Part shown: in pieces, positions 51,462 through 63,626 of the stretch
How positions within the stretch are numbered: position 1 is the first letter of the stretch
How the letters are laid out: each line of letters starts with the position of its first letter
Assembly: GCA_038239345.1 (NCBI GenBank)
Contig: JBBSEX010000003.1
Span: forward strand, 124,001 to 188,000
Direction of reading: 5' to 3'
Length of the DNA: 64,000 nt
DNA from: JBBSEX01 sp038239345
Lineage (GTDB): Bacteria; Acidobacteriota; Terriglobia; Bryobacterales; Bryobacteraceae
The notes under the pieces: generated by a model
The model's database searches: none
The model's input: the letters and a program-made list of their open reading frames with translations, nothing else
What the model was told of the DNA's origin: nothing
Made by a program: the position numbers and the translations under genes

Positions 51462-51472
51462 GTGAGCGATCG

Positions 51473-51847
51473 ATGACGGCCGCCGATTTTCGCCGCATCG
51501 CCCTAAGTCTGGAAGGTGCGGAAGAAGGCGCCCACATGGGTGCGGCCGACTTTCGCGTGGGTGGCCGGATTTTCGCTACGCTTGCATCCCAGGCCCAGGG
51601 ATACGGCAATCTCATGCTGACGGTTGAAGAACAAGCCGCGTTCGTAGAGGAGCTCCCCCAGGTGTTCCTACCCATCGCCGGCGGTTGGGGGCGAATGGGC
51701 ATGACCCACATTCGGCTGGAGCAAACGAACGAAGAAACCCTGACCGGGGCGCTCCGCACGGCGTGGAAATTACGCATCGAGAAGAACGCCAAGACAAGCA
51801 AGAAGCCGCGATCTCCGAAGGGCGTTCCTCGTAAAAGGCGCGTGTAA
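51473..51847 (+). CDS. MmcQ/YjbR-family protein
   Basis: 124 residues, ATG 51473, 11 bases after the DUF202-DUF302 gene. It starts DFRRIALSLEGAEEGAHMGAA, then DFRVGGRIFATL; these match the CyaY-like fold of the MmcQ/YjbR family. The C-terminal end (KNAKTSKKPRSPKGVPRKRRV) is strongly basic, consistent with nucleic acid binding suggested for the family. The function in cells is unproven. It may be co-transcribed with the preceding gene. Confidence 0.8.
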   Translation: MTAADFRRIALSLEGAEEGAHMGAADFRVGGRIFATLASQAQGYGNLMLTVEEQAAFVEELPQVFLPIAGGWGRMGMTHIRLEQTNEETLTGALRTAWKLRIEKNAKTSKKPRSPKGVPRKRRV

Positions 51848-51966
51848 ACATTCGCCAAACTGCTAAAATCAGAAATTCCCGCGAAGTTCCCCGTTCTCTG
51901 CAACGCCCGCCAATTCTTTTGCGAAAGCTTATGCCTTCCTCATAACTTAAGCGTAATTTTGAAAGT

Positions 51967-52095
51967 ATGATAGTCATGAAATTTGGCGGATCGGCGCTCG
52001 AATCAGCGCAGGCCGGCGACATTTGGAAAGACCACCAGTGTACAGACCGCCGAAAACTCCGGCAATCGCACGGGCCAATTAGCACTACGGATTGA
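51967..52095 (+). pseudogene. N-terminal stub of an aspartate kinase
   Basis: ATG 51967 opens a frame of 42 codons that begins MIVMKFGGSALESAQA, the N-terminal strand and phosphate-binding KFGGS motif of aspartate kinases (LysC/ThrA type). After about 17 codons the similarity ends (GDIWKDHQCTDRRKLRQSHG) and the frame stops at 52095. The rest of the enzyme is absent in the window. It is probably a truncated relic; an aspartate kinase proper should be elsewhere. It fills the gap 51848-52168 together with the hairpin at 52118. Confidence 0.5.
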
Positions 52096-52117
52096 TTTCT
52101 AAGAAGCTGGGAGGGAT

Positions 52118-52152
52118 GGCCGGGGACGTTGCTAATAACAGCGCCCCCGGCC
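52118..52152. terminator. GC-rich hairpin after the catalase gene
   Basis: GGCCGGGG (52118-52125) pairs with CCCCGGCC (52145-52152) across a 19-base loop. It lies 17 bases downstream of the catalase stop on the minus strand. No T-run follows, so termination strength is uncertain. Confidence 0.45.
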
Positions 52153-52168
52153 GCTTGCGAATTCTAAC

Positions 52169-53656
52169 TTAACGGCCTACGGGCGTACCTAATTCTTCTG
52201 CTTCGGTCTCCGAAATCTTCACTCCAATCGCGTCCGCCACACCCTTTCCATAAGCGGGATCTGCTTTGTAGAAGTGCTGTAACTGGCGCTGCTGGATATA
52301 CTCCGGCACCGACCCTAGCGGCACCGCGATGTTCTTGATCAGGCGCCCCTTCTCGGCCGGGGTCATTAAGCGGAACAGATCGCCCGCTTGCGTATAATCG
52401 TCATTCCCTTCGCGATGGTTATAGCGAGCCACCACCGATTCGCCGGTATCCCAGGGGACGTCGTTATACTTCGCGTTCGCCGTGGGGCCGCCAAAACTGT
52501 TCGGTTCGTAGTTAGGACCGGCGCCGCCATTATCGTCGAAGCGCATTGCTCCGTCGCGATTATAGGTGTGAATCGGGCATTTCGCTTTATTCACCGGTAG
52601 CGATTCGTAGTTCACTCCCATCCGATGGCGGTGCGCATCGGGATAGGAAAGAATCCGCGCTTGCAGCATCTTATCCGGCGAAAAGCTCATACCGGGCACG
52701 ATGTTCGTGGGCGCGTAGGCCGCCTGTTCCACTTCGGCGAAATAGTTAGTGGGGTTGCGATTCAGCGTCATGGTTCCCACATCATGCAGCGGAAACTCGC
52801 CGTGCGGCCAAATTTTCGTCAGATCGAATGGATTGTATTTGAAGTGATGCGCCTGATCCTCGGTCATCAATTGCACGTAGACGCGCCAGCGGGGAAACTC
52901 GCCTTTTTCAATCGAATTGAATAAATCGCGCTGGGCGAAATCGGGGTCTTTACCGGCCATCTCAATAGCTTCTTCGCGATCGAAATTCTTGATACCTTGT
53001 AAGGTCTTGAAATGCCACTTACACCAAGTGCGCTGGCCGGCGGAATTGATCAGCGAATAAGTGTGGCTGGAAAAACCGTCCATGTGGCGGTAACCGTGCG
53101 GCGTGCCCCGATCGGAGAACAAAATGGTTACTTGATGCAGACTTTCCGGCGAGAGCGACCAGAAATCCCACATCATCGTGGGCGACTTCAAGTTCGTCTG
53201 TGGATCGCGCTTTTGCGTGTGAATGAAATCGCCAAATTTTAGCGGATCGCGAATGAAGAAGATCGGCGTGTTGTTGCCGACCATGTCCCAGTTTCCTTCC
53301 TCGGTATAAAACTTGATCGCAAAACCGCGTGGATCGCGTTCCGTATCGGCCGATCCTTTTTCTCCGCCAACGGTAGAAAAGCGAATCGAGAGCTCAGTCT
53401 GCTTGCCCACCGTGTCGAAAATCTTGGCCTTCGTGTAAGCGCTGATGTCGTTGGTCACCTCAAAAACGCCGAAAGCGCCGGATCCCTTGGCGTGCACGAC
53501 GCGTTCCGGAATGCGCTCCCGGTTGAAGTGCGCCATCTTCTCCAGCAGCAGGAAATCCTGCATCAGAACCGGCCCTCGAGGGCCTATGGTGAGCGAGTTT
53601 TGATTGTCGCCGATGGGTACACCGGCGGCTGTTGTCATATCATCGGGTTTTTTCAT
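52169..53656 (-). CDS. katA: Monofunctional haem catalase
   Basis: 495 residues, typical size of the small-subunit catalase clade. Distal haem histidine is H55 in RVVHAKGSGAFGVF, with the catalytic Asn at about N128 in DMVGNNTPIFFIRDP; the proximal tyrosine is Y338 in ARILSYPDAHRHRMG. It decomposes hydrogen peroxide in the cytoplasm; no signal peptide. The ATG 53656 has AAAGGA upstream. A GC-rich hairpin follows the gene. No OxyR-like gene is near, so control cannot be inferred. The symbol follows the usual name for small catalases; the clade should be confirmed. Confidence 0.95.
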   Translation of the reverse strand: MKKPDDMTTAAGVPIGDNQNSLTIGPRGPVLMQDFLLLEKMAHFNRERIPERVVHAKGSGAFGVFEVTNDISAYTKAKIFDTVGKQTELSIRFSTVGGEKGSADTERDPRGFAIKFYTEEGNWDMVGNNTPIFFIRDPLKFGDFIHTQKRDPQTNLKSPTMMWDFWSLSPESLHQVTILFSDRGTPHGYRHMDGFSSHTYSLINSAGQRTWCKWHFKTLQGIKNFDREEAIEMAGKDPDFAQRDLFNSIEKGEFPRWRVYVQLMTEDQAHHFKYNPFDLTKIWPHGEFPLHDVGTMTLNRNPTNYFAEVEQAAYAPTNIVPGMSFSPDKMLQARILSYPDAHRHRMGVNYESLPVNKAKCPIHTYNRDGAMRFDDNGGAGPNYEPNSFGGPTANAKYNDVPWDTGESVVARYNHREGNDDYTQAGDLFRLMTPAEKGRLIKNIAVPLGSVPEYIQQRQLQHFYKADPAYGKGVADAIGVKISETEAEELGTPVGR

Positions 53657-53763
53657 GAATTCCTTTCACCTGCTAAAACGGCTGCGTCTCCATCTTCCGA
53701 TTTGTAGCTTTTTTTTGATGCATGGATGCGCCGCGCAGGTGCAGCTTAAAAGGCTGCTACCTA

Positions 53764-55392
53764 TTAGGGTAGCGGATTGTGGCGATAAAGCCGCAAGTGG
53801 CCGTCCATAGCCGAGGACACGAACGTGAAATTTGCTAGCTGGGCGGCATACAACGCGGCTTCGGCTCCCCCCGCGGCGGGCAGTATGGTGTCCTGGAACA
53901 ACAGGTATCCCACCCGGCCCTTCGTTTCGTTCTCGTACCGCTTGACATCGAAGATTGGGGGGGTCGCCATCATTTGCTCCTGCGTTCCCAAAAGGGGATA
54001 GGGAGACACATCGGGTTTGAACCTGGTCTGAAAATAATTCGTCGACGCTTCATAGTTGCGGATGTCGATGATTGCCCTCCCCGACATCAGGCCGACGGCA
54101 TGCAAGTAGGGGTCGATGCTGCTTTTGACGGGATCTAGTCTCAGGTGCAATATAGTGGCGCCGGCGGGCATCCGCTCTGCCAAGCTCGCGAACTGCGATA
54201 GATTTTTGTCCCAGCTCGAAAGAACGGAAAACCTTGTCGCGAAAGTAAGCATGGCGAGTCCTGTGAAGGTCGCGGCAATGAGATTTAGCGGTGATCGCGG
54301 CCAGGGTTGAAAATTGGCCGTCAGCCAGGCAATGAAGAAAATCCAGGCATAGAGCGCAGCTCTCGGCCTTATAAATGATCCGCTGCCGATGCAATCCGGC
54401 CCTTGTACAGCGAGCACAGCGCACAACAGGCCGAGCACGAGCAACCCGCTAGTCGACCAGCGGTAGTGGCGTGTCCAGTAGATACCAGCCAGGGAAAACA
54501 GCAGCCAACAAAACAAAACTGCCGCCACCGCCTTCGCCACAAGCAGATCGGAATCGCCAATGGTGTGCAGAAATGACAGGCTATACAGCGGGTAGAGACG
54601 CTGCCGTAACGACGGATGATCGGCAAGACACACCGCCGCTTCCCGCGCGCCCGCCATGTAGACCAGCATTAGGACGCCCGGTGGCAACAGCACCCCAAGA
54701 GACGCGAAGTACTGCAATAGGGCTGGTTGGAGGGTGCGGCGATCCCCGGCACCGTGAACCACCATGGACACCACATGCGACGCCCCCAGAATAGCGGCAG
54801 CCGCCAGGCAAATTATCCACGATACGGCGTGCGTCAAATAAATCGCCAATCCGGCGAGAGTCAGGATCGACAGCGAGCGGGCCGTCCAACTCCCTTTTTG
54901 GCGTAGATAGTATCCGCCGAAGAACAGGAACAGGCCGATGCTAAAGATGAAGTTCCAAAAGCCCATGTAGAAAAACCAGTTGAAGACTAACAAGCCGGCG
55001 CTGCACCCGAAGAAATTCGCGTAGGGTGTTAACGCGCTCAGAAAATAGCGGAACGATGTGAAGAACAGAATCACATAAACGGTAAGCAAAAGCTTTTCCG
55101 CCATATTCACTCCCGCGATCTTCACCAACCCGGCCAGCAGGAACTGCGTAAGCATATTGCCCGCCGGTCGGAACGAATAAATTTCGTAATACTTGTCGTA
55201 GACTCCCGATCCATAATTGGCAAAAACAGTGGCGTTATGCAGGTGCGAAGGTCCATCCTGCGTGGGGATATAACGAAAAATCCACAGCGAGGCGCAAGCC
55301 AGAACAAGCAAGCCGATAAAAACATACCGCCAAAAGCGATCGTCGGAAGGGGAGGGTGGGGTCTGCTGATTTACAAGGCCGCTAGCGCTCAT
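53764..55392 (-). CDS. Large polytopic membrane protein, GT-C-like
   Basis: 542 residues with about 11-12 transmembrane helices (for example YVFIGLLVLACASLWIF; LLLTVYVILFFTSFRYFL; LLVLGLLCAVLAVQGPD; LIAATFTGLAMLTFA). After the first helix is RYIPTQDGPSHLHNATVFAN, which carries an acidic residue in the loop where GT-C glycosyltransferases have their catalytic Asp/Glu. The C-terminal ~130 residues are soluble (AGATILHLRLDPVKSSIDPY). No direct family name is certain. It resembles the protein at 31888-33564 in layout but not in sequence that I can align. Function inferred as lipid-sugar transfer only by analogy. Confidence 0.6.
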   Translation of the reverse strand: MSASGLVNQQTPPSPSDDRFWRYVFIGLLVLACASLWIFRYIPTQDGPSHLHNATVFANYGSGVYDKYYEIYSFRPAGNMLTQFLLAGLVKIAGVNMAEKLLLTVYVILFFTSFRYFLSALTPYANFFGCSAGLLVFNWFFYMGFWNFIFSIGLFLFFGGYYLRQKGSWTARSLSILTLAGLAIYLTHAVSWIICLAAAAILGASHVVSMVVHGAGDRRTLQPALLQYFASLGVLLPPGVLMLVYMAGAREAAVCLADHPSLRQRLYPLYSLSFLHTIGDSDLLVAKAVAAVLFCWLLFSLAGIYWTRHYRWSTSGLLVLGLLCAVLAVQGPDCIGSGSFIRPRAALYAWIFFIAWLTANFQPWPRSPLNLIAATFTGLAMLTFATRFSVLSSWDKNLSQFASLAERMPAGATILHLRLDPVKSSIDPYLHAVGLMSGRAIIDIRNYEASTNYFQTRFKPDVSPYPLLGTQEQMMATPPIFDVKRYENETKGRVGYLLFQDTILPAAGGAEAALYAAQLANFTFVSSAMDGHLRLYRHNPLP

Positions 55393-55453
55393 TCGCCTTC
55401 GCTACCGTACCACGAATTGCCACAATCGCCGCCGTTCAATCCCGCAGGAACGT

Positions 55454-57226
55454 TCACTTCTCCTCATGTTCGATTGCGGCTATTATCGCCGTACGCAGTT
55501 GTTCGGGCGGCAGCAAACCTTGTTTCAAAACCAGATCGTGAAATTTCTGAGCATCGAACTTCGATCCCATCCGGTGTTCGACTTCTTCCCGCAGGCCAGT
55601 CATTCGCAAATAACCATAGAAGTACGCGGGCGCCTGCCCCGGTTGGCGAAACGTGTAACGCTCCACCTCCTGCCGCGCATAGTTCGGCGAGATCACCACG
55701 TCGTCCGTCAAGACGCGAAGGGCGGCGGCCGGCGTGATTGTCCCGGCTTGTAATTCAGGGTCGAGAAATGCTCTTGCTTCGCGCAGCAGAAGATTTTGCA
55801 GCGAGATCAACTTTCCATCGGGAGGCATAAACGGCCGGACTATGCGCTCGCTATATAAAGCCCACCCCTCGACATTTGCCGCGTTGAAAGCGAATAGCGA
55901 GCGGGCAATCGACAGGCGCTGTTGCAGCATCTCGGCCCATTGCAATTCGTGCCCTGGTCGAACTTCGTGCGCCACCAATGTCCAGGATGCCGCGGCATAT
56001 GTGTCGTCGTCGTAAAGCGGTTCCACGCCTGGCTGGATGTACGGCAGTACAAGACCCCCGCGATCCCCGTGATTGCCCAAAAGCGCCGGCAACTGGGCAT
56101 ACGGCGACGGATTGGCGGCACTCTCGGCGGGGCTCGCCAGGCGGACGACGGTCGGACGGCGCGGCAAAGTTACCAGGCGTTCCTTGCGGATGATATTTTC
56201 CACCTCAACCACGCGCTGCTTGTAATGCGCCAGAATCGTGTCGCCTCCCAGTTGGGCTTTCTTTAGTTCCCGAATCACGTCCCGATAGTCGCTGGACGGC
56301 ATCTTACGCTCCAGCGCGATCGCCGCGGCCAGCGGCTGCATCTCCGCTTGTGTTTCGGCGTAAGCACCATGGGCCTTGGCTGCTAATTCCTCCGGCGGCA
56401 GTTTCACTCCGTAGCGCAGCAGTAAATTCCCGTACAACTCGGCGGGCAAACGAAATTCCTTCCGGGCATGCGGCAACACTACATCGCGCAGGAATTTATC
56501 GTATTCGGCAAGGTCGCTCGCAATGCGCCCGCAAGCCTCCTTGCTTCCCACCAGGTGATGCTTTTCCGCTAAATCGCCAATGCCCTTTAGATAAACCGCG
56601 GAATTCTTCAGAGCCTGTTCTACCTGCGACGTTGGCGGACCAACCAAACCAGCCTGATCCACACGAGCCAATGTTCGATTCCTCGCCAGGGCTCCCAGCG
56701 GCTGATCGCCACCCTCCAAGCCCGCATACTTCCGCAAGCGGATCGCCGCCGCAGATTCCTTATCGGCCGAGACGACATCTTCCCGCAGCAGAACCTGGAT
56801 CCCCTGGAACTCGATTGCCGCCACATCCGTGAAGGGAATCAGATATTTTCCTTCCAGCGCCGCGGTCTGCAGCGCTCCATCCGCATAGCCCTCCAGCAAA
56901 CCCAGATCCAGCCGAACCTCTGGATCTTTTTCCTTTTTTAGCTCCCGCGAAAGCTCCTTGAGAGCAGCGGAATATTCGGCTCGATACCGTTTCTCCAGAT
57001 GTGGATTCTGATCCAGAATGTTGCGATCGGCACTGGCAACCCCGGCGCTGCTTGCCTCTTCGGGATGAAACGCCGCAAAAATTTCCAGCAATGGCGCGGC
57101 ATCCCTGTCGCTCTTTGCAACCCACGCCCGCAACGGAAACTTGGTGGCGGCCGTGACGATAACGGCAAGACAGAACGCGCCGATCAGGAGTCGATTTCGC
57201 ATCAGGCAACCGAAAAGAAGTCCCAT
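55454..57226 (-). CDS. DUF885 family metallopeptidase-like protein
   Basis: 590 residues. A hydrophobic N-terminal signal anchor (RNRLLIGAFCLAVIVTAA) starts at ATG 57226 or at ATG 57202, eight residues later. The long helical middle is typical of DUF885. The zinc region HExxxGH is in VAHEVRPGHELQWAEM, followed by a glutamate in NVEGWALYSER, a gluzincin-like arrangement. The C-terminus (DDVVISPNYARQEVERY) is family-typical. DUF885 proteins are usually secreted or membrane-anchored peptidases of unknown substrate. It is adjacent to, but not overlapping, the membrane protein gene at 53764. Confidence 0.85.
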   Translation of the reverse strand: MGLLFGCLMRNRLLIGAFCLAVIVTAATKFPLRAWVAKSDRDAAPLLEIFAAFHPEEASSAGVASADRNILDQNPHLEKRYRAEYSAALKELSRELKKEKDPEVRLDLGLLEGYADGALQTAALEGKYLIPFTDVAAIEFQGIQVLLREDVVSADKESAAAIRLRKYAGLEGGDQPLGALARNRTLARVDQAGLVGPPTSQVEQALKNSAVYLKGIGDLAEKHHLVGSKEACGRIASDLAEYDKFLRDVVLPHARKEFRLPAELYGNLLLRYGVKLPPEELAAKAHGAYAETQAEMQPLAAAIALERKMPSSDYRDVIRELKKAQLGGDTILAHYKQRVVEVENIIRKERLVTLPRRPTVVRLASPAESAANPSPYAQLPALLGNHGDRGGLVLPYIQPGVEPLYDDDTYAAASWTLVAHEVRPGHELQWAEMLQQRLSIARSLFAFNAANVEGWALYSERIVRPFMPPDGKLISLQNLLLREARAFLDPELQAGTITPAAALRVLTDDVVISPNYARQEVERYTFRQPGQAPAYFYGYLRMTGLREEVEHRMGSKFDAQKFHDLVLKQGLLPPEQLRTAIIAAIEHEEK

Positions 57227-57336
57227 TCTCCCAGACTCTCCAGGGCGTCCGCTCTCCCCAGGGTCGAGACCTCCGCTTGCATTTGCCGTAATTCTGAGGC
57301 ATTCTAGTTGGTTTTCCAGTCGTCCAACTTATCTTC

Positions 57337-58290
57337 ATGCGGGTGAGAATCCTTTATCACGACCATTGCTTTGACGGAGCCGCCTCGGCTGCCTTCTTCA
57401 GCCGCTTTATTGAGGCCAAATACCATCCAGACGCGGAGTTTTCGTACACCGGCCTTGCTCATAAGGCCTCGCAATTATTTGAAGATTCCCTCTTCGACGG
57501 CGATGAGAACGCCATTGTGGATTTTAAATACTCCACGAATGACCGCCTCACCTGGTGGTTCGATCACCACCAAAGCGCGTTTTTAACGCCTGAAGACGCC
57601 GTGCATTTCCGCCATGACACCAGCGGCAAGAAGCTCTACGATCCGAATTATCGTTCCTGCACTATGTTCATCCACGATATTGCCCGCGATCGTTTCGATT
57701 ACGTTTCGCCGGATCTCGACGAATTGGTGAAATGGGCCGACATTATCGACGGCGCGCAATATAGCAGCGCCCAGGAGGCAGTCGAACTACGGGCGCCGGC
57801 GATGAAATTGACGCTGGTAATCGAAGGCGTGAACGGCTCCCAGGTTGTCCAGGACATTATTCGCATGATGCGCCACGAAAGCCTGGAGACAATCATCGCC
57901 GACCCTGCCATTCAGGCCGTGTACCAGCCTCTCTACGAGCGGCATATTCGTTCCATCGACATCATTAAAGAGCAAGCCGCCAGCTCCCGGGGCGTCATCT
58001 TCTTTGATCTCATCGAAAGCAAGTTGGAAGGCTATAACAAGTTCATTCCATACTACTTATTTCCCGAATCGACTTATACCGTCTCGGTCAGCATGTCGAG
58101 TTTTCGAACCAAGGTTTCGGTCGGTTCCAGCCCCTGGGCGGCTGAGCCCCCGAAGCATAATTTGGCGACCATCTGCGAGAGATACGGCGGCGGTGGACAC
58201 CCACGCGTGGGCGCGATTAGCTTCGAAATCGGTGCGATTGAGCAAGCGCGTAGGGTAGCCCGGGAAATCGCCGAAGAACTGAAGGGATAA
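57337..58290 (+). CDS. DHH-family phosphoesterase
   Basis: 317 residues. The N-terminus has the metal-binding HDHCFDGAASAAFFSRF (HDxxDG-type); the DHH motif itself is WWFDHHQSAF; the DHHA1-like C-terminal substrate motif is YGGGGHPRVGAISFE. The layout fits phosphoesterases that hydrolyse nano-RNA, 3'-phosphoadenosine 5'-phosphate or cyclic dinucleotides. An insertion between DHH and DHHA1 is larger than in NrnA. It is divergent from the DUF885 gene and not obviously part of an operon. Substrate unknown. Confidence 0.85.
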   Translation: MRVRILYHDHCFDGAASAAFFSRFIEAKYHPDAEFSYTGLAHKASQLFEDSLFDGDENAIVDFKYSTNDRLTWWFDHHQSAFLTPEDAVHFRHDTSGKKLYDPNYRSCTMFIHDIARDRFDYVSPDLDELVKWADIIDGAQYSSAQEAVELRAPAMKLTLVIEGVNGSQVVQDIIRMMRHESLETIIADPAIQAVYQPLYERHIRSIDIIKEQAASSRGVIFFDLIESKLEGYNKFIPYYLFPESTYTVSVSMSSFRTKVSVGSSPWAAEPPKHNLATICERYGGGGHPRVGAISFEIGAIEQARRVAREIAEELKG

Positions 58291-58394
58291 TTTACCGTAG
58301 AAGGCTAATGTGACTGTCGTAGTACGCTTCTAGAAAAGTAACAATTTTGGCTCCTAGACTACCATTCCAGATCCCGGCAGCCGATACTTAGAAG

Positions 58395-59729
58395 ATGCGA
58401 GTAGAAGTGTGCACCAAGGCTTATTTACGGGCGTTCGCGTGTTTTGCGTTCGGCACTGCAGCGATTTGCGCCGCCCAGGCCCAACCACGACCTGTCGACG
58501 CGGCAAAGAATGGCGTCGATGTTGCCCGCTCACCCGAACTTACGACCGCCCGTGGCGTTGGTCCGTTCGATGCAAGGATCGCGAAGGAATGGAAGGATAC
58601 GGCGGACGGCTACTGCTCACAAAGCAGATACGCCGAAGCCGAAAAGCTTTTCGCCAAGGTTTTAGAGGAACGCGAGCATTCGCTGGGCCTGAATAGTCCG
58701 GAAATCGTCCCCGATTTAAACGACCTGGCCCGGGTGAGCTTCGCCCAAATGAAATTTTCGTTGTCACAGGGCTACTATGAGCGAGCCCTGCAGATAATGG
58801 AAGTCACCAACGGTAGAGAGGGTGCCGATATCGTTCCGGCCCTAAACAACCTGGCAAGGGTTTTCCAATCGATGGAAAAATATCCGCAAGCGGAGCAATT
58901 TGCCCGCCGCTCGCTGGCCATCGCTGAAAAGACTAAGGGTTCGGACAGCATCGAGGTCGCCCCGGCTCTCATCCAGTTGGCCGATCTTCGAGTATTGCAG
59001 GGCTCCTACGATTCCGCCGAGCCGCTGTATCACCGCTCGCTGGCAATTCAGGATCGGGCTTTCGGCATTAACAGCCCCCGTCTGCTTCCTACACTAGACG
59101 ATTACGCCGCGGACTTGATCAAGGAAAAGAAGTATACCGAAGCCGAGCCTGTGCTCCGCCGGGCGCTGGCCATTCGCGAGAGCACGATCGGCCCCAATAG
59201 CAACGACGTGACGTTAACCCTCGACTCCCTGGGTAACAGCGCATTCGAATTGAAACGCTATCCGGAAGCTGCGCAAAGCTTCGAGCGCGCTCTCTTTATC
59301 CGGATGAAGATTCTGGGAGCGGAATCGCCGACGACGCAAGGAAATCTGGATCGGTTAGCCCAGGTTTATTCGGCCCAGGGCAGGCAATCGGAAGCCGAGC
59401 CGCTGCTCCGCCAGATCCTGACGGCCCGCGAGACGGAGACGGTCTCGAGCCTCAACGCCCTGGCCGCGCTCGCCGCCAGCAAGGATCACAACATCGAAGC
59501 AGAATCCTTTTATAAGGTGTCGATCGCGATTCTCGACAAAAAGGGAATCGTGTATGCCCGCAAGCCAGTAATTAATCGCGCCGACCCGCCACCACCCGTT
59601 CTGGCGGAAACTCTGGATGCCTACGCCGCTGTCTTAAAAAAGATGCGTAAAAAGGGCGATGCCACCAAGCTGGAAGCACGAGCCCGGCTAATTTCCGGCG
59701 CACCGGATCCCACCAAGCGTAAGCGCTAA
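58395..59729 (+). CDS. Secreted tetratricopeptide repeat protein
   Basis: 444 residues. Signal peptide region CTKAYLRAFACFAFGTAAIC followed by AAQAQ. From about residue 70 to 330 there are TPR or Sel1-like repeats of 42 residues, of the kinesin-light-chain type, for example SRYAEAEKLFAKVLEEREHS, KYPQAEQFARRSLAIAEKTK, KYTEAEPVLRRALAIRESTI, RYPEAAQSFERALFIRMKIL and RQSEAEPLLRQILTARETET. The tail is basic. A periplasmic scaffold is likely; the partners are unknown. Neither neighbour shares an obvious function. Confidence 0.8.
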   Translation: MRVEVCTKAYLRAFACFAFGTAAICAAQAQPRPVDAAKNGVDVARSPELTTARGVGPFDARIAKEWKDTADGYCSQSRYAEAEKLFAKVLEEREHSLGLNSPEIVPDLNDLARVSFAQMKFSLSQGYYERALQIMEVTNGREGADIVPALNNLARVFQSMEKYPQAEQFARRSLAIAEKTKGSDSIEVAPALIQLADLRVLQGSYDSAEPLYHRSLAIQDRAFGINSPRLLPTLDDYAADLIKEKKYTEAEPVLRRALAIRESTIGPNSNDVTLTLDSLGNSAFELKRYPEAAQSFERALFIRMKILGAESPTTQGNLDRLAQVYSAQGRQSEAEPLLRQILTARETETVSSLNALAALAASKDHNIEAESFYKVSIAILDKKGIVYARKPVINRADPPPPVLAETLDAYAAVLKKMRKKGDATKLEARARLISGAPDPTKRKR

Positions 59730-59874
59730 GATCGCAGCAACTTTCCGAAGCCCAGGGAGGACGCAGGCAGCGGTCCTCCCTTCTCCCGCCAGGTTTCCCA
59801 CAACATGTATGTCTTCGGACGACACCGTATGATGTCTAGGTAGCCTCAGCCCCGTCAACACGGAAAGGGAAAAA

Positions 59875-60735
59875 TTGAAAACGCTCGTTATGCTGCTCGC
59901 CGCCACCACAACCCTGCTCTCCCAGGGCACTCCAATTCGCGTGATCGCCTTCGGGGCCCATCCCGACGATTGCGATATCAAGGCTTCCGGTACCGCTGCC
60001 CTTTTTCGTAAGATGGGACACGCCGTAAAATTTGTCGCCATCACCAATGGGGATGCCGGACATCAGACGATGCATGGCGCCGAACTCGCTCGCCGCAGGT
60101 TGGCCGAAGCGAAAGAGTCCGCCCGCCGTCTGGGGATTGAATATGAGGTCTTAGACAACCATGATGGGGAACTGCTGCCTACGCTCGAGGTGCGCAAGGA
60201 AGTGATCCGGCGCATCCGTCAGTGGAAGGCCGACATCGTACTGGCGCCGCGCCCGAACGACTATCACCCCGATCATCGCTATACGGGGGTTCTGGTTCAG
60301 GACGCCTCCTATATGGTCGTCGTGCCCAACGTCACCCCCGAGGTGCCGGCGCTACGCAAGAATCCGCTATTTCTTTACTATGAGGATGGCTTCCAACGGC
60401 CCAATCCCTTCCGGCCTGATATCGCCATTGCGATCGACGATGTGATCGAGCAAAAAATCAACGCGCTCGATGCCCATGTGTCGCAGTTCTACGAGTGGCT
60501 CCCCTGGGTGGATGGCAAGTTGGAGGAAGTGCCCAAGGGTACCGCCGAGCGCAAAGCGTGGTTACAGCGCACCCGGCCAAAGCGGATTGCTCCCGCCGTA
60601 CGGGCCTCTCTCGAGAAATGGTATGGCACGCAAAAAGGCCAAGCGGCGCAATACTACGAGGCATTCGAAATCTGTGAATATGGGGCGCAACCAAGCGAAT
60701 CGCGCATTCGCGAGCTCTTCCCCATGCTCCATTAG
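59875..60735 (+). CDS. PIG-L/LmbE family N-acetylglucosaminyl deacetylase
   Basis: 286 residues from TTG 59875 (ribosome site GGAAAGGGA). Short hydrophobic leader (MLLAATTTLLSQG), so possibly exported. The zinc-binding and catalytic motif AHPDDCDIKAS opens the domain; the third ligand appears in NDYHPDHRYTGVLVQ. TNGDAGHQTMHG and RRRLAEAKESARRLGI are standard for the family, which removes acetyl groups from N-acetylglucosamine units (for example in MshB and PIG-L) but also from other compounds. The substrate is unknown. It is in a stretch without clear operon partners. Confidence 0.82.
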   Translation: MKTLVMLLAATTTLLSQGTPIRVIAFGAHPDDCDIKASGTAALFRKMGHAVKFVAITNGDAGHQTMHGAELARRRLAEAKESARRLGIEYEVLDNHDGELLPTLEVRKEVIRRIRQWKADIVLAPRPNDYHPDHRYTGVLVQDASYMVVVPNVTPEVPALRKNPLFLYYEDGFQRPNPFRPDIAIAIDDVIEQKINALDAHVSQFYEWLPWVDGKLEEVPKGTAERKAWLQRTRPKRIAPAVRASLEKWYGTQKGQAAQYYEAFEICEYGAQPSESRIRELFPMLH

Positions 60736-60969
60736 GACTGATCCCATCTCCGGCACGGCACTCAGAAGCACAACCCTCCGCCTGGTAATAATCCTGGCTT
60801 TCCTCAGTAACACAACAAAATCACCAGCTTAGCAGCTTTCGCCGCCACGTTTTACGGGCATCTTTTGTCAAATCTCTGCGTCTGTTAGGGTAGTTGCCTA
60901 CTGCCGACTATAGAAGCCTGATAGTGACAGACTCATATTTTTGTGAGAAGATCTTAACAGGAGAAGCTA

Positions 60970-63597
<2,628 letters not shown>

Positions 63598-63626
63598 GTG
63601 CTGTCAGATTTGAGGAAAAAGGGAAC

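Noticed and set aside
60836..60969. Possible CIRCE or sigma-32 promoter before clpB
   Set aside because: No TTAGCACTC inverted repeat and no convincing CTTGAA/CCCCAT pair could be found.
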